Under the pieces are notes generated by a model. That model was not told the origin of the DNA and made no database searches. It was given only the letters and a program-made list of their open reading frames with translations. Below, piece by piece: positions 27,100-36,637 of a stretch of DNA of 64,000 bases (the first letter of the stretch is position 1; every line of letters starts with the position of its first letter). This stretch comes from Clostridia bacterium (GTDB taxonomy: Bacteria > Bacillota > Clostridia > Christensenellales > Borkfalkiaceae). The stretch is from the NCBI GenBank assembly GCA_029066845.1, contig JAIEFR010000004.1, positions 14,241 to 78,240 on the forward strand. The letters run 5' to 3'. The position numbers and the translations under genes are program-made.

Positions 27100-27789
27100 A
27101 TGGAAGAAAAAGACTTAATAATTTTGCACGAAGACAATCACATAATCGTCGTTTTAAAGCCGCAGAACGTGGCTTGCTGCCCCGACGAGAGCGGCGACGA
27201 CAATCTTTTCGACTGCATAAAGCGGTATTTAAAAGTAACGTACAACAAGCCCGGCAACGTCTTTCTGGGGCTTGTGCACAGGCTGGACAGACCGACGGGC
27301 GGCGTAATGGTCTTTGCCAAGACCTCCAAGGGCGCGGCGCGTCTTTCGGAGCAGATGAAAAACGGCGGTTTCGAAAAACGCTACTTCGCGGTGCTGTGCG
27401 GCGTGCCTTCCAGAAAGCAGGCCACGCTTGAAAACTACCTGAGAAAGAGCTCGGTAAACAACACCGTTTACGTATGCACGCAGACCGAGGAGGGCGCAAA
27501 GTTTGCCGCTCTCGACTACGAAATAAAGGAAGAACACGGCGGGTTGTCGCTTGCGGAAATCAAACTTCACACCGGTAGAACCCACCAGATACGCGTGCAG
27601 ATGGCTTCCATCAACTGCCCGCTTTACGGCGATATGCGCTACGGCGGAGAAAAGGCGGTAAAGGGTAAGCTTGCGCTGTGGGCTTACTCGCTGCGGCTTA
27701 CCCACCCCGTCACGGGCGAAAGAATGCGTTTCGAAATCGAGCCGCCTATGGAAGAGGGCGTCTGGAAAAACTTCCATATCGAAGTATAA
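27100..27789 (+). CDS. RluA-family pseudouridine synthase
   Basis: LVHRLDRPTGGVMVFAKTSKGA; LHTGRTHQIRVQMASINCPLYGD. Confidence 0.92.
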   Translation: MEEKDLIILHEDNHIIVVLKPQNVACCPDESGDDNLFDCIKRYLKVTYNKPGNVFLGLVHRLDRPTGGVMVFAKTSKGAARLSEQMKNGGFEKRYFAVLCGVPSRKQATLENYLRKSSVNNTVYVCTQTEEGAKFAALDYEIKEEHGGLSLAEIKLHTGRTHQIRVQMASINCPLYGDMRYGGEKAVKGKLALWAYSLRLTHPVTGERMRFEIEPPMEEGVWKNFHIEV

Positions 27790-27888
27790 AAAATGCTTTC
27801 ACGGAGTGAAAGTTATTGACAAGCGCGCGGCTTTTATAGTAAAATCAGTTTGTTATACGGAAATTTCTGGGAACAGGGTCTATATTAT

Positions 27889-30402
27889 ATGGAAAAACAA
27901 AAAAGACTTAAAAAAGGATTGTTATCGCTTTTAATCGCGCTGATAGTTGCACTGTCGGCGGTAGTGCTCGTTTTAACGGGCTATTCGTCCCCCGCGTATG
28001 CGGCGGACCGCTACGTGGAGCTTGACGGTAACTCCGTTTTCTATACCTCGATCAGGGGCGCGGGCATAACCTGCACCGAAGAAAAGACGGTGGAGGGCGA
28101 CGACAACGCTCACCGCTATACTCTCTTTCAGATAGGCGAGGATCAGACCGTTTCCTACCGCCAGGCGCTTGCTTACTCGTGGAAGACGGGCAACAAGAAC
28201 GACGACGGCATTTACAGCAGCACGGACGTTACGGATCATACTTTCTCTATGGAGCTGTCGTTCGAAAACACTGCGTTCAAGAAATTCATAATCAAATTCC
28301 AGTCCCAGCAGTACGTCCTCACCGAGGACAAGAAGAGCGAAAATTACCTTATCTTCACCCCTGCGGAGGAAGGCAAGGTTAAAATAAGCGTAGCGCAGTC
28401 GCTCGAAGAGAAGGAAGGAAAAATCGAAGAAGAGGTTGTGGACGGCGCGTTCACCGCAACCGAAAGAATTAAAATAAGCTTCGCCGAATACGAACACGGC
28501 GATTACCCGCTTTTAATAAACGGCGCGCCCGCAACGACGGCGGAGGGCGGCAAGGTCTGCTTCAAGAACGTTTACCGGCACTTTGCAACCTACGTACCCT
28601 CGGGCGATACTGCCGTAACCCCCTTGACTTTCAGTGCGGAATTCGAGGACAACGCGGCTGAAAAGACCGCCGAAATGGTGCTTTACGACATCAACGGACA
28701 GTCCTTCGAAATGCACAGACAGGGCAACGACTATAAGATAAAGGACACTGCGGCGCCCGTTATCTGCTTCAGCGAAACGCCCTCCTACCTCGAATACGGC
28801 AAGGCGATAGGTCTTAAATACAAGACGATAGACGTAATTGCTTCTTCGCCCCGTTCCACGGCTTACTACTACGTTTTAACCGGCAAGCAGTACGCTTCCG
28901 ATAAATTTATCTACGACAAAATAGATTACTCCGAAGAGGATAAGAGCGACTCGACCGAAGGCGAGGGCGAGAATAAGGAGGAGGATAAGGACGCGGTCGA
29001 AAAGGTAAATCCCTTCATTCAGATTTCGTCGTCCAGCTCCAACATAAGAATAATCAGAGATTCCAACACGTTCATTCCCTCAAGACTTATCGACGAGGGC
29101 AACGTTTACGGACTGGTTAAACTCTATTACGAAATATCGGACGTTTCTGGTTCCAACGCGCAGAAGGACGTTGTATTCGTTGACTGGTACGCCAAGGACG
29201 AAGCGCTTGTGAACATCTACGACGAGAAGAATACGGAAGGCGTTTCCAACTTCCTTAAACTTATCGACGACAAGCCCGGCGTTACCTTTGCAAGAGAGGG
29301 CGACGAAACGGTAGCGGATTACGAAGCCAGCATCAAGGCTTTCGAGGAAGCTTATCAGCTTAAAATCGACGAAGCGATAGCAAAGCTGGAAGACGGCAAG
29401 CTTTATGCGGGCGGCGGCAAGTTCTATCTTCCCGCGGTGGAATACGATTTTGTTGACGACTATTTCAACTACGGCGACTACAAATACTCGCTGTACTACA
29501 AGGGCAAGACGACGGGTTCCAACACCTCGCTCGATCCCAACCAGCTTGCGATAGATCTGAACGACGCGGACGTGACCTACAAGTTCAAACTATTCGTCAC
29601 CGATTCTTTCGGCAGCCCTATGCGTTATCCCGCTTTGGACGACAGCGGCAAGCCCGTCTGGAAGGAAATAACCACGGACGACGTTTGGGACGAAGATTTC
29701 GAAACCCTGTTGCCTTCGTTCACCTTTGACGTAGCTTACAAGGAGGCGACGGCGGAGGACCCCGAAAATCTTTCGCTTGCCTACGTTGATACCACCTACA
29801 ACGGCGTATCGTTCACCATAAAGGGAGTAAGCGACACCTATACCTCGCAGTACAAGCTGTACGTCTTTGACAGAAGCGCGTTCTACACCGATACGGGCAT
29901 AACCATCGGTTACGACCAGTTCAAAGAGGCTATCGCAAAGCTGTTCAACAACGAATATGAGAACAACGGCACCAAGCTTGAAAATACGCGCAAGTATTTC
30001 ACTACGGTAAAGGTTGCTGCGGAGCTTCTGGAAACGGACGAAAATTACGAAGCTTTCAAGGCGCTCAACTGGAACGCAACGTCCATTTCGTTCACTCCGC
30101 AGTCGGTGGAAGATTTCTACGTTGTGGAGCTGACGCTCACCGACAAGCGTTCGCAGCTGCAGAGCAAGAATTACGCAACGGTTGCGGCTTCGGTGCAGAC
30201 GACCCCGCTCAAGGGCGAAAGCGACTGGGTGGAAAACAACGTTACTTCCATAGTTCTTTTGTCGGTTGCGGGCGTGTGCCTGGTTGCGCTCATCGTACTT
30301 CTCATAATCAAACCCAAGGATAAGGGCGACATCGATACGGTTTATTCCGAGGTTGAAGAAAAGAGCGCCAAATCAAAGAAGAAGAACAAAAAACAAAACT
30401 GA
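27889..30402 (+). CDS. Large secreted protein with C-terminal TM and Lys-rich tail, unknown function
   Basis: MEKQKRLKKGLLSLLIALIVALSAVVLVLTGYSSPAYAA signal; VTSIVLLSVAGVCLVALIVLLIIKPKDKG...KKKNKKQN. Confidence 0.75.
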   Translation: MEKQKRLKKGLLSLLIALIVALSAVVLVLTGYSSPAYAADRYVELDGNSVFYTSIRGAGITCTEEKTVEGDDNAHRYTLFQIGEDQTVSYRQALAYSWKTGNKNDDGIYSSTDVTDHTFSMELSFENTAFKKFIIKFQSQQYVLTEDKKSENYLIFTPAEEGKVKISVAQSLEEKEGKIEEEVVDGAFTATERIKISFAEYEHGDYPLLINGAPATTAEGGKVCFKNVYRHFATYVPSGDTAVTPLTFSAEFEDNAAEKTAEMVLYDINGQSFEMHRQGNDYKIKDTAAPVICFSETPSYLEYGKAIGLKYKTIDVIASSPRSTAYYYVLTGKQYASDKFIYDKIDYSEEDKSDSTEGEGENKEEDKDAVEKVNPFIQISSSSSNIRIIRDSNTFIPSRLIDEGNVYGLVKLYYEISDVSGSNAQKDVVFVDWYAKDEALVNIYDEKNTEGVSNFLKLIDDKPGVTFAREGDETVADYEASIKAFEEAYQLKIDEAIAKLEDGKLYAGGGKFYLPAVEYDFVDDYFNYGDYKYSLYYKGKTTGSNTSLDPNQLAIDLNDADVTYKFKLFVTDSFGSPMRYPALDDSGKPVWKEITTDDVWDEDFETLLPSFTFDVAYKEATAEDPENLSLAYVDTTYNGVSFTIKGVSDTYTSQYKLYVFDRSAFYTDTGITIGYDQFKEAIAKLFNNEYENNGTKLENTRKYFTTVKVAAELLETDENYEAFKALNWNATSISFTPQSVEDFYVVELTLTDKRSQLQSKNYATVAASVQTTPLKGESDWVENNVTSIVLLSVAGVCLVALIVLLIIKPKDKGDIDTVYSEVEEKSAKSKKKNKKQN

Positions 30403-30427
30403 TTAAGTATAATATAATAATGTATAT

Positions 30428-30462
30428 AGGGCTTCCGTGCGGTATGTGCAGAAGCCCTTTTA
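30428..30462 (+). terminator. Intrinsic terminator
   Basis: gggcttccgtgcggtatgtgcagaagccc + tttt. Confidence 0.7.
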
Positions 30463-30586
30463 TATAGTCTGCAAATGTTAAGTTATGTCTTTTTATGTAA
30501 AGTATTGACAAATTTCATACTGGGTGATATAATAGCGACGTACGGGCGGAATATTTAACGCGTCCGTGCGAGAGGGAATAACTTAT

Positions 30587-31699
30587 ATGGGTAAAGAATA
30601 CTCCTTAAGTCATTTTGAATATTTCAAGGACAGGGATTTAAGCCACTCTCTTGACACGTTAACGGGCATATTGAACAGAGAAGCGTTAATGGGCTACGTC
30701 AACTGGCTTATCGAGAACGACAGAAAGTTCTCGTTTTTCCTCGTGGACGTAGATAACTTCAAGAACGTAAACGATACGTACGGACACCTTGTCGGCGACA
30801 TAGTAATTTCGCAGATGGCGGCTTACTTTGTAAAGATGTCGGGCAAGCAGGGTGTAGTGGCGCGTTACGGCGGCGACGAATTTATAATTCTTTGCGAGGA
30901 CGTTGCCGAATACAACGACGTCTGGAAAATCGGTCACGAAATAAATATGCGCATAGGCGGCATCGTTTTCGAAGGTATTCCCAACCTTGCGATAACCGTT
31001 TCTATGGGTATTGCACGTTTCCCGCTCGACGCAAAAACTCCGCAGAAGCTTATGGAAACTGCGGATAAGGCGCTCTACCGCGCCAAGATGAAGGGCAGAA
31101 ACTGCTTCATCATCTACCTGCCTGAAAAGCACGCCAACATCTCGCTCAAAAAGGAGCGCGACAAACAGCAGACGCAGATGCAGCTCACCTATACGCTGTT
31201 CGGCAATCTCACGGCGTGCGGCGAGGATATTTCGCTTGCCATAAACACCGTTTTCAAAAGCTTTATTTCCTATTATATGTTCGACCATATCTGTCTGGAA
31301 ACGCCCAAGAACATCAACCACAGCGTTGTGTTCACGCTCTCCTCGCAGAAGCAGTTCAAGCATATCCCCATTGAGATGATTGATTCGCTTATAAACTCCG
31401 CAGGCTATATAAGTCTGAACAACGTGGAGGGACTGAACGAGGATTCGTACGGCAACATAATCAAGGAGTACGCAAAGCAGAATATCAAGTCTACGCTCTA
31501 CTGCAAAATAACCTCTTACGGCGTAGATTACGGCTATATCCGCGTGGATACCTGCAACACGGCGCGCATCTGGCAGAACACCGAAATTGCTATGGTTATG
31601 ACCGCGGCAAACGTTATCGGACTGCTGTTGCACTACCAGAAAAAGACGCTTGAAGATTTGCCTCTTGTAGTCCCCACGGAAGCGGGCAGTATAGAATAA
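30587..31699 (+). CDS. GGDEF-domain diguanylate cyclase
   Basis: DTLTGILNREAL...DVDNFKNVNDTYGHLVGD...VARYGGDEFIIL. Confidence 0.93.
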   Translation: MGKEYSLSHFEYFKDRDLSHSLDTLTGILNREALMGYVNWLIENDRKFSFFLVDVDNFKNVNDTYGHLVGDIVISQMAAYFVKMSGKQGVVARYGGDEFIILCEDVAEYNDVWKIGHEINMRIGGIVFEGIPNLAITVSMGIARFPLDAKTPQKLMETADKALYRAKMKGRNCFIIYLPEKHANISLKKERDKQQTQMQLTYTLFGNLTACGEDISLAINTVFKSFISYYMFDHICLETPKNINHSVVFTLSSQKQFKHIPIEMIDSLINSAGYISLNNVEGLNEDSYGNIIKEYAKQNIKSTLYCKITSYGVDYGYIRVDTCNTARIWQNTEIAMVMTAANVIGLLLHYQKKTLEDLPLVVPTEAGSIE

Positions 31700-31718
31700 T
31701 TCAATATAAAATTTAACG

Positions 31719-31750
31719 GCGGTTGCGGCTTTTCGCAACCGCCTTTTCAA
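31719..31750 (+). terminator. Intrinsic terminator
   Basis: ggcggttgcggcttttcgcaaccgcc + tttt. Confidence 0.75.
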
Positions 31751-31873
31751 TTTGTTTAAAAAGCCGTCCGTACATAAATATTGTTATCACGCTTGATTTT
31801 TTATACAATATATGGTATAATTGCTTATAGTGGTAAATTTTTACCGCGCTAAACGGACTAACGGGAAAAGGTT

Positions 31874-33952
31874 ATGGCAGAGAAGAGTTACAACGCGGAC
31901 GATTTAAGGGTTTTAGAGGGGCTGGAAGCGGTGCGCGTGCGCCCGGGTATGTACATCGGGTCCACCGGCGTAAAGGGCTTGCACCACATTCTTTGGGAGA
32001 TTGTGGACAACGCAATCGACGAGGCGGCTAACGGCTACGCCGACGAAATTTCGGTCATTCTCCACGCTGACGGCTCGGCTTCGGTCGAGGACAACGGCAG
32101 AGGTATGCCCACGGATATAAACACCAAAACGGGTATGTCGGGCGTCGAACTTATATTCACAAAGCTGCACGCGGGCGGCAAATTCGACAGCGGCAACTAC
32201 GCCTTTTCGGGCGGTCTGCACGGCGTTGGCGCGTCGGTTACAAACGCGCTTTCCAAGTGGCTAAACGTGGAGGTGTACCGCAAGAGCGTGTACACTATGG
32301 GTTTTACTTCCACGTACGACGCAAAGCAGAAAAAATGGCTGTGCGGTATACCCACCTCGCCGCTCACAAACACGGGCAAAAAGGCGGATAAAAAGGGAAC
32401 GCTTGTAAGATTTATGCCCGACGAAGAGGTGTTCGAAACGGTTGAGTGGAGCTACGAAACGGTTGCAAAGCGCCTCAAAGAGCTTGCCTTTCTGAACAAG
32501 GGCGTAAAGATAAATTTCCGCGACGAGAGGCCTCACTTTAAAATCGAAACCGAAACCTCGGACGACGGCGAGGAGGTGGCAACCAAAATCGCCCTGCCTC
32601 CGCGCGAGCCGCTCACCTTCAAGTTCGACGGCGGTCTTGTCGATTTCGTCAAGTACCTGAACGACGGCAAAATTGCGCTCTACGAGCAGCCTTTATACTA
32701 TTCGGCAATCAAGGACATACAGGTAAAGGGCGCGCCCGCGGGCAAAATCAAAATCGAGTTTGCGCTTGCGCACACCAAGAACGACGACGAAAGTCTGTAC
32801 TCTTTCGTCAACAATATTTCCACCGTTGAGGGCGGCTATCACGAAATAGGCTTCCGCAACGGACTTTTAAAGGCGGTAAACGACTACGCGCGTTCGTCGG
32901 GCGTACTGAAATCCAAGGACCCCGCGTTCGTCGTGGACGACATAAAGGAAGGTCTGACGGCGGTACTCACCGTGCAGATGAACAACGTGGAGTTCGAGGG
33001 TCAGACCAAGACAAAGCTGGGCAACCCCGAAGCCAAAGCCCCCGTGGAAAAGGCGGTAATCGAAGGGCTTACGCAGCTTATGAACACGCGCGGCAACAAA
33101 ACCACCTTCGACGAAATCGCAAAGAAGGCAAAGTTTGCGGCTGACGACAGAATAAAGCATCGCGCGGAAAGGGACGTTGCAAAGGCGGCTTCCGAAAACG
33201 ACGGTCTGAATTTAATAGGCAAGCTTGCGCCCTGCTCGGGCAAAAACCCCGATATGAACGAGCTGTTCATAGTCGAGGGCGACTCCGCAGGCGGTACGGC
33301 AAAGCAGGCGAGGGTAAGACAGTTCCAGTCCATTCTGCCTTTGAGGGGCAAGCCCTTGAACGTGCAGAAAAAGACGGCTTTACAGGCGTTGCAGAACGAG
33401 GAAATCAAGACGCTTGTTTCGGCGATAGGCGCGGGCTTCAACCGCTCCTTCGAGGTGGAAAAGACAAGATACAAAAAGGTAATAATTCTTTCCGATGCAG
33501 ACCAGGACGGTATGCATATCCGTTGCATACTCTTAACCTTCTTCTTCAAGTATATGCGCGATCTGGTTGCGGCGGGCTACGTCTATATAGGTATGCCGCC
33601 CCTCTACAAGGTCTACAAAAAGGACGTGGTGGAGTACGCCTACGACGACAAGGAGCTTGACGAAAAGATTAAAAAGGTAGGCAAGGGCTATTCGCTTCAA
33701 CGCTACAAGGGACTGGGCGAAATGTCCGCCGAACAGCTTTGGGAAACGACTATGAACCCCGCAACGCGCAACCTCATTCAGGTCACGCTTGAAGATATTG
33801 CGCAGGCGGCGGAGATGATAGAAATGCTTATGGGCGACAAGGTAGAGGGCAGAAAGCAGTTCCTCAACGAAAACGCCGACTTCAACAAGGTGGACGGCTT
33901 TATCGAAAAGGTAAACGTCGTCAAGCAGAATACGGGCGCGGAAGAGGTGTAA
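31874..33952 (+). CDS. Type IIA topoisomerase subunit B (GyrB/ParE)
   Basis: VRVRPGMYIGSTG, EIVDNAIDEA, GGLHGVGASVTNALS, EGDSAGGTAKQARVRQFQSILPLRGKPLNV. Confidence 0.93.
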   Translation: MAEKSYNADDLRVLEGLEAVRVRPGMYIGSTGVKGLHHILWEIVDNAIDEAANGYADEISVILHADGSASVEDNGRGMPTDINTKTGMSGVELIFTKLHAGGKFDSGNYAFSGGLHGVGASVTNALSKWLNVEVYRKSVYTMGFTSTYDAKQKKWLCGIPTSPLTNTGKKADKKGTLVRFMPDEEVFETVEWSYETVAKRLKELAFLNKGVKINFRDERPHFKIETETSDDGEEVATKIALPPREPLTFKFDGGLVDFVKYLNDGKIALYEQPLYYSAIKDIQVKGAPAGKIKIEFALAHTKNDDESLYSFVNNISTVEGGYHEIGFRNGLLKAVNDYARSSGVLKSKDPAFVVDDIKEGLTAVLTVQMNNVEFEGQTKTKLGNPEAKAPVEKAVIEGLTQLMNTRGNKTTFDEIAKKAKFAADDRIKHRAERDVAKAASENDGLNLIGKLAPCSGKNPDMNELFIVEGDSAGGTAKQARVRQFQSILPLRGKPLNVQKKTALQALQNEEIKTLVSAIGAGFNRSFEVEKTRYKKVIILSDADQDGMHIRCILLTFFFKYMRDLVAAGYVYIGMPPLYKVYKKDVVEYAYDDKELDEKIKKVGKGYSLQRYKGLGEMSAEQLWETTMNPATRNLIQVTLEDIAQAAEMIEMLMGDKVEGRKQFLNENADFNKVDGFIEKVNVVKQNTGAEEV

Positions 33953-33958
33953 GGTACT

Positions 33959-36439
33959 ATGGCTAAGAAAAGGGACGACAACTTCCAGACTTTCATTCCG
34001 CAGGGCAAGGTGTTCACCACTCCGCTCGAGGAGGTAATGCCGCAGTCAATGCTGCCGTATGCGGAATTCGTCATACTCGACAGAGCGCTGCCTCGCGTCG
34101 AGGACGGACTCAAACCCGTACAGAGGCGCATACTCTACACGATGGCGGAAATGGGGCTTACCCCCGACAAGCCGCACAAGAAGTCGGCAAGAATTGTCGG
34201 CGACTGTATGGGTAAATATCACCCTCACGGCGACAGCTCGGTCTACGACGCTATGGTAAGAATGGCGCAGGACTTCAATATGCGCTTGACCCTCGTCAAC
34301 GGACACGGCAACTTCGGCTCGGTGGACGGCGACCCCGCCGCGGCTATGAGGTATACAGAGGCAAGGCTGCAGCCGCTCGCGCTCGAGCTTTTAAAGGATA
34401 TCGACAAGGAAACGGTACCATTTTCGTTCAACTTCGACGACAGCTTGCTGGAGCCCGATATTCTCCCCGGCAGATACCCCAACCTGCTTGTCAACGGCGC
34501 AAACGGCATAGCCGTAGGTCTTGCTACAAACATACCCACGCACAACCTCTCGGAAGTTATCGACGGCGTGTGCGCGTACATAGATAACCCCCGCATATCG
34601 CTGAGCGAAATGATGAAGATTATCCCCGGCCCCGACTTCTCGACGGGCGGCTTCATCATCGAAAACGAGCTTAAACAGGCATACGAAACGGGCAGGGGCA
34701 GGATAACCCTGCGCGCCCGCTACTCGGTGGAAAACGGCGAAAACGGCAAGAAGGAAATAATCTTTACCGAGCTTCCCTACCAGACAAACAAGGCAGAGCT
34801 TTTGAGAAAAATTATGCTCCTGAAAGAGGACAAAAAAGAAGCTCTTGCCGGCATTGCCGACATAGTGGACGAATCCGACCGCACGGGTATGAGGGCGGTT
34901 ATATACTGCAAGAAGGACGCCGACGTAGACTCCATTTTAAACTTCCTGTTCAAGTATACGGATCTGGAATGCACGTTCGGTATCAATATGGTTGCAATCG
35001 CGGGCGGAAAACCCCAGCAGCTGGGGCTTATCGACATAATCAAGTACTACGTCGCATACCAGCGCCAGGTCATTATCCGCCGCACCAAGTACGAACTGAA
35101 AGAAGCCGAGGCGCGCTGCCACATATTGGAGGGCTTGATTATCGGCGTGCACAATATCGACGAGGTCATAAAAATAATCAAATCGTCGGAGAGCACGCCC
35201 GTTGCGCGTATGCGTTTGATGGAAACCTTCGCGCTGTCGGACAAGCAGGCGCAGGCAATTTTAGACTTGCGACTCGCGCGCCTTGCCAAGCTGGAAATCG
35301 AAAAGCTGGAAAAGGAGCTTGCCGAGCTCAAAGTGCGCATCGAAAGACTCAAAGCCATACTCGCCAGCCGTGACGAGCAGATGGCAATCGTCAAGAGCGA
35401 GATGCGCGAAATCAAGAACAAATATCCCTGCCCCCGCAAGACGCAAATCGTGCCAAACATAGGGGATATAAAGGTGTTCCGTCAGGACGTCAAACGCGCT
35501 TCCACCGACTGGGTGCTCACCATTACTGCGGGCGACAATATCAAGTTTGTCGATAAGATAGAGTTCGACCAGAAGCGCAAAAAGCCGTTGCCTCCCGCGT
35601 ACAGAGCGGATACGCTGTACAAGCAGACCGTAACCGCGCGCTCGGACGGCGCAATGCTCATATTCACCAACTACGGCAACTGCGTGAGGGTGGATCTGAA
35701 CGAATACGATTGCGCGGGTATGAACGCCGCGGGCGTCAAATTGAAAGAGTTTTACGACGCGGCTCTGCGCGGCGAAAAGCCGGTTAAAATCTTTGCCGTG
35801 GGCGAGCAGCTGCCCGAGGGCGATTTGCTGTTCTTCACGCGGCAGGGCACGGTCAAGCGCACCGCGTGGGCGGAATATTCGGTAAACCGTCCAGTGTTCC
35901 CCGCAATAAAGTTAAAGCCGGGCGACGAAGTTTTAACCGTTGAAAATTACGACGATAACGCCGACTGCACTATGTGCTTCGTCACGCGCGACGGCATATG
36001 CCTGAACGCCGACAAGGACGACGTGCCCCAGCAGGGCAGAGTGACGGGCGGCGTGAGGGGCATACTCTTGAACGACGGCGACGAAGTTGTGTTTGCAACG
36101 CAGTTCTACGGCGAGGGCGAGATAATAATAGTTTCCGACCTCGGCGCGGCAAAGCGCGTAATCGCCTCGCTCTTCCAGCCTATGGGCAGGGGCAGAAAGG
36201 GTATGATGATAGTGGACGGCAAGTCGCAGGTGCTGTTTGCCGACTACGTAACCGTTCCCTACAAGGTGGGCATAGTCCGCTCGGACAGCACCGTCACGGA
36301 GATGGATACCGAGGATATTTCCATCGAGCCGCGCCCTTCAAGGGGCAAAGCCCTGCCCGCCGCGGAAAACGTAACGGGGGCGGTTGCGCTCAAATACCGT
36401 TCGGAATACGAGGACGGAAATATGCAGATGACGCTTTAA
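33959..36439 (+). CDS. Type IIA topoisomerase subunit A (GyrA/ParC)
   Basis: [49 protein letters not shown]-terminal beta-pinwheel with QPMGRGRKG box-like motif. Confidence 0.93.
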   Translation: MAKKRDDNFQTFIPQGKVFTTPLEEVMPQSMLPYAEFVILDRALPRVEDGLKPVQRRILYTMAEMGLTPDKPHKKSARIVGDCMGKYHPHGDSSVYDAMVRMAQDFNMRLTLVNGHGNFGSVDGDPAAAMRYTEARLQPLALELLKDIDKETVPFSFNFDDSLLEPDILPGRYPNLLVNGANGIAVGLATNIPTHNLSEVIDGVCAYIDNPRISLSEMMKIIPGPDFSTGGFIIENELKQAYETGRGRITLRARYSVENGENGKKEIIFTELPYQTNKAELLRKIMLLKEDKKEALAGIADIVDESDRTGMRAVIYCKKDADVDSILNFLFKYTDLECTFGINMVAIAGGKPQQLGLIDIIKYYVAYQRQVIIRRTKYELKEAEARCHILEGLIIGVHNIDEVIKIIKSSESTPVARMRLMETFALSDKQAQAILDLRLARLAKLEIEKLEKELAELKVRIERLKAILASRDEQMAIVKSEMREIKNKYPCPRKTQIVPNIGDIKVFRQDVKRASTDWVLTITAGDNIKFVDKIEFDQKRKKPLPPAYRADTLYKQTVTARSDGAMLIFTNYGNCVRVDLNEYDCAGMNAAGVKLKEFYDAALRGEKPVKIFAVGEQLPEGDLLFFTRQGTVKRTAWAEYSVNRPVFPAIKLKPGDEVLTVENYDDNADCTMCFVTRDGICLNADKDDVPQQGRVTGGVRGILLNDGDEVVFATQFYGEGEIIIVSDLGAAKRVIASLFQPMGRGRKGMMIVDGKSQVLFADYVTVPYKVGIVRSDSTVTEMDTEDISIEPRPSRGKALPAAENVTGAVALKYRSEYEDGNMQMTL

Positions 36440-36463
36440 AGCGCGCAATATATTTAAAGAATT

Positions 36464-36498
36464 TTTCCCCGCAGCTCGGTTTGCGGGGAAGTTTTTTC
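36464..36498 (+). terminator. Intrinsic terminator
   Basis: ttccccgcagctcggtttgcggggaa + gtttttt. Confidence 0.75.
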
Positions 36499-36637
36499 AT
36501 AAAAAGCAAAATAATGCAAATTTTTCAAAAAAATGCTTTTACTTGACGGGCAAAATATAGTACAATGTTAGATGGACTAAAATAACCGTACCGCGTAGCG
36601 GTATGACCTCATTTCATAGAGTAAGGGAGTAACAAAA

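Noticed and set aside
30686-31750. 354-aa minus-strand ORF antisense to GGDEF gene
   Set aside because: Shadow ORF; no recognisable motif, plus strand is a canonical diguanylate cyclase.
34200-34290. Quinolone-resistance substitution in GyrA-type subunit
   Set aside because: QRDR reads [10 protein letters not shown] with Ser and Asp at the usual resistance positions, i.e. wild-type-like.
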